Positions 16,678-26,070 of a stretch of 64,000 nt of DNA are shown here, piece by piece. Position numbers and translations under genes: made by a program. Source of the DNA: Adhaeretor mobilis. Its GTDB lineage: Bacteria > Planctomycetota > Planctomycetia > Pirellulales > Lacipirellulaceae. Positions within the stretch are counted from its first letter, which is position 1; each line of letters opens with the position of its first letter. The notes beneath the pieces are model-generated. The model had not been told where the DNA came from and did not search any database. It was given only the letters and a program-made list of their open reading frames with translations. Location of the stretch: NCBI RefSeq assembly GCF_007741515.1, contig NZ_CP036263.1:3273178-3337177 (forward strand). The letters run 5' to 3'.

Positions 16678-17790
16678 TTGAGTACGACAGACGAAGCTTC
16701 GCCAGCCTGTGTTCCAGCGAAGTGGCCACTATGTGTTATGGTGGCTCTTGTGCTGCTGAGACTTGCCACAGGTTGGCATTTCTTCAGTGAGGGCACGAAG
16801 AAGATCGTGACCAACCCCGCTACTGGCCAGTGGCGAGTGGAAGTCCCCACGGAAATGCTCTTCAGCCGAGCCGTCGGCCCGTTAGAAGATTTCTTCCAGA
16901 GCAAGCTGCCGAGCACTCACAATTCGCAACAATTGCTCGCACAGCCACACGAGTTCAAACCACCAACGGACGAAGAGCTTGAAGAGGCGGCTGCTTGGGA
17001 ACGTGAATACGAAGAGAAGCAAAAAATCGCCGTAAAAAAGAAGGAGCCCATCGAGATAGAGTTTCCGCCGAATGCACCCTACCGGGCATGGGCTGTGCAA
17101 ATCGTTGACGACTGGCGTGAGGTCCAAGGCAAGGTCGTGGCGGTCAGCGGGCTATCCGAGGAAGCTCAGAAGGAAGCTGCCGCAAGGTTTCAACATCGGC
17201 ACCAACAACTCGCCGATTACTTAGCAAGCGAGTCAGACGCGATCAGCGAATGGCGGCATGAACTTTGGCGGCTAGAGAATTGGAAGGATTCTCCTGGTGC
17301 AAACGAGATTCCGTTTGTCGAAAAGCAGATCGACGAGAAACAGGCCGAGACAACTTCTGCCAGCCGTCCCTGGATTGCACAAGTAGAAAGCATCCAAGAC
17401 GATCTCTACGACGACTGGCGGGCGCTACCTCCTCCAGAAGACCGCGTGGAGAAGCCCGAGTTGTTTGATGAGATCGAATCAGCAGTCGCTGATAGCAAGA
17501 CGACCTCGCTGGACCGCATGAATCTCGCAGTGACGTGCTTAATCATTGGCGTGGGCGTGTTACTCATGCTGGGATTGTTCACGCGAGTCGCCGCCATCGG
17601 CGGTTGCATCTTCCTGCTGATGGTTATGTCCACCCAGCCACCTTGGGTAGCGGAGGCCAGCAAACAGTTCTTCTACTACCAGTTAGTAGAAATGGCGGCT
17701 CTGGGGGTGTTGTTTGCGACCTGTGCTGGACGATTCGCCGGACTGGATTTCTTCCTGAGCCGCTGTTGTGGGAAGAAATCAAAAGCTTAA
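16678..17790 (+). CDS. DoxX-like membrane protein with large internal insertion
   Basis: A membrane protein whose hydrophobic parts match the DoxX family: an N-terminal helix (VALVLLRLATGWHFFSEG) and a C-terminal set of three helices (LAVTCLIIGVGVLLMLGLF, GGCIFLLMVM, LVEMAALGVLFATCAG). About 230 charged, Glu/Lys/Trp-rich residues separate them, where ordinary DoxX proteins have a short loop. The start is unsure: a TTG at 16678 has CGGAG ten bases upstream and gives 370 residues; the frame is open from an ATG at 16558. It lies 67 bases before the Tat-exported oxidoreductase, a likely partner. Confidence 0.7.
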   Translation: MSTTDEASPACVPAKWPLCVMVALVLLRLATGWHFFSEGTKKIVTNPATGQWRVEVPTEMLFSRAVGPLEDFFQSKLPSTHNSQQLLAQPHEFKPPTDEELEEAAAWEREYEEKQKIAVKKKEPIEIEFPPNAPYRAWAVQIVDDWREVQGKVVAVSGLSEEAQKEAAARFQHRHQQLADYLASESDAISEWRHELWRLENWKDSPGANEIPFVEKQIDEKQAETTSASRPWIAQVESIQDDLYDDWRALPPPEDRVEKPELFDEIESAVADSKTTSLDRMNLAVTCLIIGVGVLLMLGLFTRVAAIGGCIFLLMVMSTQPPWVAEASKQFFYYQLVEMAALGVLFATCAGRFAGLDFFLSRCCGKKSKA

Positions 17791-17857
17791 TTCAATTTAA
17801 TTACTATGTCTCGCGCGGTATCGCTGAGACGTTCACCTAAGTTTCTTGGATAGAACC

Positions 17858-19684
17858 ATGCATCTCACACCCGAACAGCGTGCCACTGGCAAGGCGAATT
17901 TCAACGAAGCGGTTGGCACCACCCGCCGTCAATTTCTTGAGGGCACCATTGCCGCGGGTGCAGTGACCAGCGGTGCCTTGGGGGCAATGTACTTTGGCTA
18001 CGATCCCAACGTACAAGATCCTGTGCGTGTGGGCATCATCGGTACCGGAGACGAAGGCAGCGTGCTCATCGGTGCTCTCAATCCCGATTTTGTTGACGTC
18101 GTGGCGATCGCCGACATCCGCCCGTACAACGTGCATCGCGCGTTCCACGGCGATCAGGGCAATTTGGGCGCACGCCCCGGCTTGATGAGCAAATACGGGT
18201 GGAAAACCGAAGAGGCAGCCCATAAACACGTAGATATTTACGATGGTACCGAAGGTGGCCCCAACCAAAGCAAGGGCGACTGGCGCGCTATGCTTGAGGA
18301 CCCTGAAATCGAAGGGGTGATTATTGCGCTGCCGTTGTGGTTGCATCACCCGGTAGCGATCGAAGCGATGCGAGCTGGCAAGCACGTGCTCACCGAGAAG
18401 CTCATGGGCCAGACCGTTGCGCAATGCAAGGAAATGTCTCGCGTTTCCGAGGCCGAGGGAATGCTGCTCGCTACGGGGCATCAACGGCATTACAGCATTC
18501 TCTACGCGAATGCCGTCGATCAAATCAAACGAGGCATCTTAGGCGACTTGCACTACATTCGCGCCCAGTGGCATCGGGGCAACTTGCCGGGTAGCGACAG
18601 TTGGTCGCCCCCACTGCCCAACAAAGAGATGCTGGAGATCTTCGACGATAACAATGCCTACCTCGACCTGCGACGTGCGGCTCGTAAGGAGGGCGGCGTC
18701 CCTGCGGAAGATGCGTTTCGTGCTCAATGGGACATCATGGACAAGCTTGTCGATCAGCGAAGTAAACTGGCAAAAGAGAAGTCCGTTGAGGTCGCCGAGA
18801 AGCGAGCAGCAATCGTCAAAGAACTAGAAGCACGGATTCGCGATGTGCAAGTCGATGCGGCTCAGTACGGCTACCAAGGGAAAACCCTCCCCGGTGGCTA
18901 CGAGTGCAGTGCCTTGGAAGAGTTGATCCGCTGGCGATTGTGGGATCGCACGGGTGCGGGGCTGATGGCAGAGCTTGGCAGCCATCAATTAGACGCGGCG
19001 AGCATCTTTGTGAGTTCACAACGCGATGACGGCGAAAAGGTGTACCCGTTGGCCGTGCAAGGCTACGGTTTCCGTTCGCTGTTCCCCAATGACCGCGAGG
19101 TTGATGATCACGTGCATTGCAACTTCGAGTTCCCCATGAAGGGCTACTACAAAGATTTCAAATCGCAAGAGATTGCCGATACTTCACGAAAACTTGCCGT
19201 GACGTACTCTTCGATCAATGGCAATGGCTTTGGCGGTTACGGCGAAGTAGTCATGGGCACCAAAGGTACACTGATTCTGGATAAGGAGAAGGACGCGTTG
19301 CTGTTCAAGGGCTCGAACCCCAATGCGAAGATCGAGGTGAAGGAATCTAAGGGCAGCGCCGTTATGGATAGCTACGAGACGGGCGGTGGCGCAGCGGTGG
19401 CGGAAGTGGCCACGCCTAAGAACATCAGCCGTGGCTACAAGGAAGAGATTGAGCATTGGGCGTGGTGTATTCGCAACCCAGACTCTGAGAATCAGCCCAA
19501 GTGCAAGCCGAAGGTGGCCATGGCGGACGCGATTATTGCGCTCACCTCGAACATTGCCATGAGTAAAGGCCAGCGAATCGAGTTTAAGAACGATTGGTTC
19601 AAGATTGATTCCGACGAAACGCCAGAGGCGGATCACATCGATGGACCGAAGCCTAGGCAGGCGAAAGACGTGAAGACTGCGTAG
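17858..19684 (+). CDS. Tat-exported Gfo/Idh/MocA family oxidoreductase
   Basis: A 608-residue NAD(P)-dependent sugar-type oxidoreductase. A twin-arginine signal (TTRRQFLEGTIAAGAVTSG) starts near residue 22. The Rossmann motif is VGIIGTGDEGSV, followed by the GKHVLTEKLMG segment that carries the family's EKP-type lysine, here EKL. The protein is long for the family, with helical insertions around residues 240-330. It converges on the HtrA operon with only 13 bases between stops. Exported planctomycete members are often linked to glycan breakdown; its substrate is unknown. Confidence 0.88.
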   Translation: MHLTPEQRATGKANFNEAVGTTRRQFLEGTIAAGAVTSGALGAMYFGYDPNVQDPVRVGIIGTGDEGSVLIGALNPDFVDVVAIADIRPYNVHRAFHGDQGNLGARPGLMSKYGWKTEEAAHKHVDIYDGTEGGPNQSKGDWRAMLEDPEIEGVIIALPLWLHHPVAIEAMRAGKHVLTEKLMGQTVAQCKEMSRVSEAEGMLLATGHQRHYSILYANAVDQIKRGILGDLHYIRAQWHRGNLPGSDSWSPPLPNKEMLEIFDDNNAYLDLRRAARKEGGVPAEDAFRAQWDIMDKLVDQRSKLAKEKSVEVAEKRAAIVKELEARIRDVQVDAAQYGYQGKTLPGGYECSALEELIRWRLWDRTGAGLMAELGSHQLDAASIFVSSQRDDGEKVYPLAVQGYGFRSLFPNDREVDDHVHCNFEFPMKGYYKDFKSQEIADTSRKLAVTYSSINGNGFGGYGEVVMGTKGTLILDKEKDALLFKGSNPNAKIEVKESKGSAVMDSYETGGGAAVAEVATPKNISRGYKEEIEHWAWCIRNPDSENQPKCKPKVAMADAIIALTSNIAMSKGQRIEFKNDWFKIDSDETPEADHIDGPKPRQAKDVKTA

Positions 19685-19697
19685 ACAACAGCTCAGG

Positions 19698-21707
19698 TTA
19701 CATGCGATTGAGCGTATCGATCCACAGTGCGAGTTTCTCACGGTCACCTGCGCTCATTACGCTGGTTTGACCTGAATCCGCATCCGATTCGATCAATCCA
19801 GCAGGGTAGCCTGCCTCACGAAGCGTTTTTATGTCGCGCGTGATGAGTGCTGAAAAAGGCGAGTCCGGCTGATTGATAGCCAGCACGGCCAGTCGCTCGC
19901 CATCCTGGTTGGCTGGTGTTTCGAAGGTGCGGGGTAGGGGAGCGGCTACTGCTGCTACTCCAGAGATCATCCCTTTGTTGGCAAAGGCAAATCGCAAGGC
20001 CATTTGCCCTGATTTACCGTTACCGGCGACGACCATTCGCTGTGGGGCAGGTTTTAGCAGCCGACGCAACTCGCCAGTGACGCGTTTCACATACGCTAGG
20101 TCTTCAATGTTCCAGCCGTTGTCACTCGCTGGTCGCACAATAGCCAAGGCCAGTCCGTCGCGCAGACAGATTGTCCGCCACTTTTGGGCTACTGTCTCAT
20201 TCTTACGCTCAAGTGAACCTTCCAACCACACCAGTAGCCCACGACTCTGCCGCGTGTCTTGTGGCAAATAGTAACTGGTTTCCTGGGGAAACTCCGCGAG
20301 CTTAATAGTGTCCTGCTCCCAGTCGGCAGCCGGTTCCAGGGTTGCATTGTTCGGCAAGTCAACAGACTTGAGTAACTCTACGGGGAGTTTGCCAAGTGTT
20401 ACCTCAGTCGTTCTCTCCTTGTCATCACTCCGGTACGTGACATTCAAGCTGTCGCCCGGATGATGCGAGGAAAGCTGTCGGAGGGCGTCGCTCGCATTGC
20501 GGATGGCTAGGTCACCTAGCTTGGTAATTTGGTCTCCTGGAATAAGTCCCGCATCTTGTGCGGGGCTGCCTGGCCAAACGGCGCGGACAGCTAAGCCGCG
20601 AGCGGCTTTCTCATCCTCACTCTTCTCGACGGAGGGCTCTGGTTCGGGTATCCCTGGAAGAATTCCTAGGAACGCGTGCTCTAACGCTGCGAGTTCCGCA
20701 GTCAGGGTAACTTCAGTCTCTATGGTCTCCCCAGCTCGATCGAGCAAGACTTTCAGCGTGTCGCCGGCGTAACGGGGCGTTATTTGGAAACGAAGCTGAG
20801 TTTGGGATCCGACACTATTGCCATCGACCTCAATGATAGTGTCGCCTGCCTTCCACCCCGCATCCTTGGCGGGGGAGGTGGGCCACACATTCGTGATGGT
20901 CGCAGGAGTCGCAAAGGCGCTCCCCTTCTTCATGCCAATACCCAACAGACCACGATGCAAATCACCTGCTTCCTTCCAACGTGGCAAGCTGGCGATAATG
21001 TCCTCTAGTGGCACCGCAAAGCCAATGCCAGAGTCGTAATACTCAACTCCCGCCAATTCGTTCACATCGGCACTGGCCGGTTGCGGTGCCATGGGTACAA
21101 GTACGCCAAAAACTCGGCCACGAATATCGACCAACGGGCCTCCATAGTTGGCAGTGGACACGCTTGCGTCAGTTTGCAGGACCCGACCGTGCATGCGATT
21201 TCGTGCGCTAATCACACCGACCGACACGTTCACCTTCTCCGCATCGAATACTCGGCCGACAGCGACTGCCCACTGGCCAGGCAGTGTCTCTTGTTTGGGA
21301 ACTGACTGTGGTACGGGGAGTTGGTTGGTAGTCTCTATCTTGAGCAGCGCGAGCATCCGATTGTTGTCTCGTCCGACGAGTTCCGCGGGAAATTGCTCTC
21401 CCTCGCTGGTGCGCACGAGGATGGAAGTCGGCTGGCCGGCGAAATTTGCGACGCTGGAAACGACGTAACCGTCATCAGAGACAATAAGGCCTGTGGTAGG
21501 TCCGCGATTGAGTAACTGCCGACCGATTTGATCCGCACCGCCCACCGTGCGAATCTGGACTACTGAGCCAGCGACTTCCTCCACGGCCCGGTTGAGTGCT
21601 TGCTGTTCTACCTGCACGAGATCAGGCGAGTCGTCTGCGAACAGGTTGGCTTGTGCCGACCATAAACTGACGAGGGCCAAGACGGTGATCGAAATGCAGG
21701 TTTTCAA
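19698..21707 (-). CDS. HtrA-like pseudoprotease with two PDZ domains and esterase-like tail
   Basis: A 669-residue exported protein. After a signal peptide, residues 35-240 match the trypsin-like HtrA fold, but each catalytic position is replaced: Ala87 for His, Met118 for Asp, and Tyr188 for Ser (TANYGGPLVD). Two PDZ domains follow at about 250-335 and 345-440, each with a GWKAGD or GLIPGD-type turn. Residues 460-669 resemble a secreted alpha/beta-hydrolase (VVAGNGKSGQMALRF), but the nucleophile-elbow serine position also reads Gly. It probably binds rather than cuts substrates. It is the last gene of the operon, 138 bases after its paralogue. Confidence 0.82.
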   Translation of the reverse strand: MKTCISITVLALVSLWSAQANLFADDSPDLVQVEQQALNRAVEEVAGSVVQIRTVGGADQIGRQLLNRGPTTGLIVSDDGYVVSSVANFAGQPTSILVRTSEGEQFPAELVGRDNNRMLALLKIETTNQLPVPQSVPKQETLPGQWAVAVGRVFDAEKVNVSVGVISARNRMHGRVLQTDASVSTANYGGPLVDIRGRVFGVLVPMAPQPASADVNELAGVEYYDSGIGFAVPLEDIIASLPRWKEAGDLHRGLLGIGMKKGSAFATPATITNVWPTSPAKDAGWKAGDTIIEVDGNSVGSQTQLRFQITPRYAGDTLKVLLDRAGETIETEVTLTAELAALEHAFLGILPGIPEPEPSVEKSEDEKAARGLAVRAVWPGSPAQDAGLIPGDQITKLGDLAIRNASDALRQLSSHHPGDSLNVTYRSDDKERTTEVTLGKLPVELLKSVDLPNNATLEPAADWEQDTIKLAEFPQETSYYLPQDTRQSRGLLVWLEGSLERKNETVAQKWRTICLRDGLALAIVRPASDNGWNIEDLAYVKRVTGELRRLLKPAPQRMVVAGNGKSGQMALRFAFANKGMISGVAAVAAPLPRTFETPANQDGERLAVLAINQPDSPFSALITRDIKTLREAGYPAGLIESDADSGQTSVMSAGDREKLALWIDTLNRM

Positions 21708-21845
21708 AACTTACTGTCTCCCAAAGTTATCTGATAAAGCTTAAACGAATATAGAGAACCGAACACACCAACAACTGAGCCGAACTCGCTAGCGTCGAGT
21801 GAATAACTGTTGGGTGCTCGAAGCTCTAACATCCGAGGCTGTCGT

Positions 21846-22961
21846 CTACGGCTCAGATTCAGCCTCGCTGGAGTCCGCAGGCTCTGACTCAGTGATCTCC
21901 GGCTTTAGGATCTTTAAAGTCGAGCGTGGCTCTTCGGGAGCTAGCTGTTCTGCTGGCCTTTCGCTGGCCAGTTCTAACTCAATCAGTTGACCATCGCGAA
22001 GGACTGAGAGTGCTACCGTTTCTGTGGCTTCCAGATTAGAAAGCATCTTGTTGACCGAAGCGCACGAAGCAGTCGGTTCCAATCCAACGAAGACGATCAG
22101 GTCGTCAGGACGGAGGCCGGCTCTGTGAGCTGGCGTGCCTGCAATAACGGAATCAATATAGGGCGGCGTGCGGGGGAGGACTTCGGGAATGAGCGTCACG
22201 CCCAGCAAAGCTGCGGAGAGCGGTGACTCTGGCTCTGCGAGTTGCAGTCGCGTATTGTCGAGCTTGCGACCCGCTTGCATGTCTTGTGTCGTCGTATGAA
22301 AGGCTTCGACCGGCAATGCATAGTGGAGCCAGCCGCCGGTGACTTCGCTACGAAGTTCTTTCCCTAACATGCCTAGTAGCTGGCCCTGCCAGTCGACCAG
22401 CGCTCCGCCGGCTGCGCCAGGATTGTTGGCCTGCGCGTCGACCATGTAAACCGGGCCCGCGAAGTTCGATTGAAACCGCCCACGTCGTGCCTGTAACGGC
22501 GCTACCGCCGTAACAACGCCGTGGAGCACACTCACTGGCTCGTTCCCGGCTGCGATCCCGTAGAGATTACTAAGTGCCAAAACGCGATCTCCGACGGCAG
22601 CTTTCGTGTGCTTGTCGAGATCAAAATGAGGAACCGAGCTTTCGGCAGGCAATTTCAGCAGCGCCAGCTCGAGCACCGGGTCGCTTGCCAAGAGTTCCGC
22701 CTCGAACAATTGGCCATCATCCAGAACGACCGCTAAGTCGTCGGTATCGAGCACGTAGCTCAACACCGTGAGAACGTGCCCCTCAGCGGAAATGAGTATC
22801 CCAGACTGATAGGCCTCCATTTGCCGTAGGCCACCTGCACCGTAGATTTTCACCACCTTTTTCTGCGTCTCGCGCAGCACTGAACGCAGAGTCTTCCCAG
22901 AACACGGCTGGCAAGCCGCAGCGATCAGCAGTAGGGACATGAAGATGCGGACGGGATACAC
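21846..22961 (-). CDS. HtrA-like pseudoprotease with one PDZ domain
   Basis: A 371-residue exported HtrA-type protein (signal peptide at 1-22). Aligned to the intact HtrA next door, His72 is replaced by Ser68 (TVLSYV), Asp103 by Glu98 (VLELALLKL) and Ser185 by Ala184 (NPGAAGGALVD), so it should not be proteolytic. The GG of the oxyanion region remains. A PDZ domain (GVTLIPEVL...HRAGLRPDDLIVFVG) covers about 240-340; the tail is Glu/Pro-rich. It starts two bases after the active HtrA gene ends, so both are made from the same message. Confidence 0.85.
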   Translation of the reverse strand: MYPVRIFMSLLLIAAACQPCSGKTLRSVLRETQKKVVKIYGAGGLRQMEAYQSGILISAEGHVLTVLSYVLDTDDLAVVLDDGQLFEAELLASDPVLELALLKLPAESSVPHFDLDKHTKAAVGDRVLALSNLYGIAAGNEPVSVLHGVVTAVAPLQARRGRFQSNFAGPVYMVDAQANNPGAAGGALVDWQGQLLGMLGKELRSEVTGGWLHYALPVEAFHTTTQDMQAGRKLDNTRLQLAEPESPLSAALLGVTLIPEVLPRTPPYIDSVIAGTPAHRAGLRPDDLIVFVGLEPTASCASVNKMLSNLEATETVALSVLRDGQLIELELASERPAEQLAPEEPRSTLKILKPEITESEPADSSEAESEP

Positions 22962-22963
22962 GG

Positions 22964-24757
22964 TTAGCCTTGAGGTTCTGCTTGTTTGGGAGTGTCAGAA
23001 GTTTGCGTCGACTCGCCAGATTTCAACCAGTTCTCAATGGTCAAATCCGCGAATGGTTCGTCTCCGTAAATGATGGTCCATCGAGTCGGCAAGCGGCGAC
23101 CCTGCATCTCTTCGTACTCGCCAAACCGCCACTCGCAGGGGTCGCTCTCATCGTTGGGCCATAGTTCAAGTGTTATGAGGTCGCCGGTTTTTGTGTCAAA
23201 GAATAATCGCAACTCCATCCCTTGAGAGAGCCCAACAAGACAATCCGCCACTTCCTGGTTTTCTCCCGTTGGCAGCCGACCCAGGTAATACACTTCGCCA
23301 AATTGCCGAAGCCCTTTCTCAGCAAATCGCTGTAGCAGATGCATACCGACAAGCATCCCGCCACTGTTGGGTGGGCTCAACTGGGTAGAGAGATCACCCA
23401 CGAAGGAGGCTGAAAATTTACCCCAAGGTAATCGGATGTCTGAGAATCGCTGCTCACTCTCCAACTTGAATGGCTTACCCGACTCTAACTTTCCGGTCGC
23501 ATTCCAGTGGTAGCCTAATGCGGCAAAGTCTGTCCGCTGGGTGAAATGCTCCCAGAGCTGCTCTTGCTCCTGCAGGTTGTACCAATAGTTTGCATATCCG
23601 CGGCGCTCTTGGTATCGTTTGGCCACTTCTTCTGGTGGCCCTGGCTTCTTACCAAGAAGTCGGTCAAGGCCAGGAACTTTAGGGAGTTGAGGCTTGTCTT
23701 CGTCTTGTGATTCCTTCGGTCGCGGTGGGATTTCTGGTGTGGCTTTCTGTTCGCGTTGAACCAAATCAATCAGTTCCGATTCGCCGTGCTTGCCCATCAA
23801 CCGCACGGTCACTTCGTTGGTAATCCCATCTCGGCGGTAAGCAATCGGCACGGTCCAGCCACGCGGGTAAACGCCGAGCACATTCTGCAAGGCGTTTGCT
23901 GAGGAGACGCTGCGATTGCCGAAACGTACAATGACATCGTCGTAGCGAAGGCCTCGTCGGTAGGCGTCGCTCGATTCGAGAATGTCGTCAATGCGAACTT
24001 CCCTCCCTTCCCCAGTGCTAACTGTTGCACCGAGTGAAGCATGATCGAGAATCCGGCCGCTCTTCAGGTGCCCCAAGAATCGCATGACTTGATTGATAGA
24101 AATGGCGTAGCCCACGCCGACGTTCACGCGGCCTCGCTTCTCAAATGAGCCGCGCCCATTAATGCCAATCAGCCGCCCTTGCGCATCGAATAGCGGCCCA
24201 CCTGAGTTACCCGGGTTGATGGCTGCGTCGGTTTGTAGACAGTCTGTATATTCCAGCAGTGTGCCCGCCGGAAACTGGTACCGATGAACGCCGGAAATCA
24301 TGCCGTAGGTAATAGTGGGCGTGAAATCGTCGGCCAGCAAGAAAGGATTGCCTGCTGCGAAGGCCCAATCGCCGACCTCCACCTTGTTGCTGTCGGCGAT
24401 CTCAGCCACAGGAAAATCTTCTCGCCCGAGTAGCTGAATAAGTGCGACGTCGCCCACTGGATCGATACTCACCAGAACCGCGTCGTACAAATTGCCGTCA
24501 GACAAGCCGCACTTCATGGCCACTCCGCAGGGCTGCACAACATGAAAATTGGTAATCGCGAAACCATCCGGCGAAATGATGACACCCGAGCCTCCGCCAG
24601 CACCTTCGCTATCGAAAACAGCAACAGTTGGTAGCGACGCTTTGGCGATCGCTGCGATGCGCTTCGATTCAGCGTCCAAAACCGCTACCACCGGTTCCAC
24701 AGCATTAGCTTGCGAGCAGGTAAGCCCAAGAAGCAAAGTCAGTGCGAGCTTGTTCAT
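22964..24757 (-). CDS. HtrA/DegP-type serine protease with PDZ and extra C-terminal domain
   Basis: A 597-residue exported protease of family S1C. A signal peptide covers about 1-19 and the trypsin-like domain about 30-235, with an intact triad: His72 (TNFHVV), Asp103 (GDVALI) and Ser185 (GNSGGPL). One PDZ domain follows at about 245-335. A Glu/Pro/Lys-rich linker leads to a C-terminal domain of about 200 residues (380-585) with mixed strands that I cannot assign. Family members degrade or refold damaged envelope proteins. It overlaps the upstream NPCBM-like gene by four bases and is followed at once by a triad-less paralogue. Confidence 0.92.
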   Translation of the reverse strand: MNKLALTLLLGLTCSQANAVEPVVAVLDAESKRIAAIAKASLPTVAVFDSEGAGGGSGVIISPDGFAITNFHVVQPCGVAMKCGLSDGNLYDAVLVSIDPVGDVALIQLLGREDFPVAEIADSNKVEVGDWAFAAGNPFLLADDFTPTITYGMISGVHRYQFPAGTLLEYTDCLQTDAAINPGNSGGPLFDAQGRLIGINGRGSFEKRGRVNVGVGYAISINQVMRFLGHLKSGRILDHASLGATVSTGEGREVRIDDILESSDAYRRGLRYDDVIVRFGNRSVSSANALQNVLGVYPRGWTVPIAYRRDGITNEVTVRLMGKHGESELIDLVQREQKATPEIPPRPKESQDEDKPQLPKVPGLDRLLGKKPGPPEEVAKRYQERRGYANYWYNLQEQEQLWEHFTQRTDFAALGYHWNATGKLESGKPFKLESEQRFSDIRLPWGKFSASFVGDLSTQLSPPNSGGMLVGMHLLQRFAEKGLRQFGEVYYLGRLPTGENQEVADCLVGLSQGMELRLFFDTKTGDLITLELWPNDESDPCEWRFGEYEEMQGRRLPTRWTIIYGDEPFADLTIENWLKSGESTQTSDTPKQAEPQG

Positions 24758-26034
24758 TTGCTAACCCGCGGGTTGATGAGGTGGAGTTGGTCGCCGCAGT
24801 CGAGATTCTCTCCATAGTCGACAAAAATCCGCAAACGGCGAACCCCATCGAGTGGGAAGGTAATGGCCATGGGAGCGTCCTGGCCGTCGATTTCACCCTC
24901 CCACAGCCGTCGACCGCGGGAACTGAATTCGAGCAGGACGTTCCCCTGGCTGGACATCTCGGGATTGATGCCAGCGAGCGTTTCAAAGCGTTGCATCCCT
25001 GTGGGAATCTCAAAAATCATTTCAGTTCGACTGCGAATCGCAATTCCTCGCTGGTAGGCTTTCGTACTCTTCCTCCCCGACTCGAAGTCTGCCAACTGCA
25101 AACTCGATCCCGTAAACGCCTGATTGAACCGCGGCTCGCCCTGGCGTCGCAGTGTTTCACTTTGCTTGGGGAACCCGATCAACGGCGTCCATTTGAGTGC
25201 CAAGGGACGTAAATCGCTAAGGTAGGCGAGTTTGCCGCTGGAGAAATCTAGCGAGAGAACCTCACGCAGCGGAATGTTGAGCGACAGTCCGATTGGCGTT
25301 TCAAGCGTGAGCTGCGAGTCGTCAGAGGAGGCTTGTAAACGTCGGCAGGCGATCTGGGAGCCGTCTCGTAGGTGGGCTACGCAGAGTGCGACAGGAGTTT
25401 TCGCTAGCTTAGAATGAAAGTAGACAATCGCGGCCACCTTACTACGCTTTACTGGCACGACTTCTCCGTCCCAATTGAATTCAACTCTTTCTTGACTCAC
25501 TTGTTGGACAATACCGCTGATCGAGTCCCAATTGGGGGCTTCTGAAGAGTCTGATTTCTTTCGCACTACGAGCAGATCACCGTGCGATTGATCGGCAAGT
25601 AGTTCACTCCAATATGGCTCGACTGCTACCGTCAGTGGGACGAGCCGTGCATACCGAATGTGTTCGGTTGGTACTTCAAGCGTTTCGTTGGAGAAGGGAG
25701 AACGAATCAATGCAGTCCGTTGAGCAGCTTCAAAGTGCTGAATCGAGAGTAGGGTTCCGTCAATCGTAGCCAGTGCCATATCGGGAGACGTGCCGGAAGA
25801 TGCGCGGCCTGTGCTACTGCTCTCATTAATGGCGACCGATAACAAATCGGCTGCAGCGATCCGTTTGCTACCGTCTGTAGTGAGAGTTTCGAGACCAATC
25901 TCGTCAATCTGAAACGTCTGAATGCTCTCTTGCTGACCATCGATGGTCGTGACGCTTGCGGCAAGACATGTCCTGACCGGCTCTGTGAAGCCGCCTAAAA
26001 GCACGATAATAAGCAGGGATAAAGAAGGACGCAT
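24754..26034 (-). CDS. Exported protein with C-terminal NPCBM-like domain
   Basis: A 426-residue exported protein (signal peptide to about residue 25, CLAASVTTIDG). The C-terminal 140 residues resemble the NPCBM (novel putative carbohydrate-binding module) fold: YQRGIAIRSRTEMIFEIPTG, FETLAGINPEMSSQG and RLRIFVDYGENLDCGD. Residues 30-270 are beta-rich, with repeated short strands (ATIDGTLLSIQHFE and similar), not assigned. No enzyme motif is seen. It probably binds glycan at the cell surface or periplasm. It is joined by a four-base overlap to the HtrA gene downstream, so the two products may act together. Confidence 0.72.
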   Translation of the reverse strand: MRPSLSLLIIVLLGGFTEPVRTCLAASVTTIDGQQESIQTFQIDEIGLETLTTDGSKRIAAADLLSVAINESSSTGRASSGTSPDMALATIDGTLLSIQHFEAAQRTALIRSPFSNETLEVPTEHIRYARLVPLTVAVEPYWSELLADQSHGDLLVVRKKSDSSEAPNWDSISGIVQQVSQERVEFNWDGEVVPVKRSKVAAIVYFHSKLAKTPVALCVAHLRDGSQIACRRLQASSDDSQLTLETPIGLSLNIPLREVLSLDFSSGKLAYLSDLRPLALKWTPLIGFPKQSETLRRQGEPRFNQAFTGSSLQLADFESGRKSTKAYQRGIAIRSRTEMIFEIPTGMQRFETLAGINPEMSSQGNVLLEFSSRGRRLWEGEIDGQDAPMAITFPLDGVRRLRIFVDYGENLDCGDQLHLINPRVSK

Positions 26035-26070
26035 AGGTGACTATTCTTAACTGAGTTCGATTTTCGTCTC

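Noticed and set aside
17837..18523. 228-residue minus-strand open frame opposite the Gfo/Idh/MocA gene
   Set aside because: It lies wholly antisense to a clearly coding gene, has no recognisable motif, and has no start context; a shadow frame.
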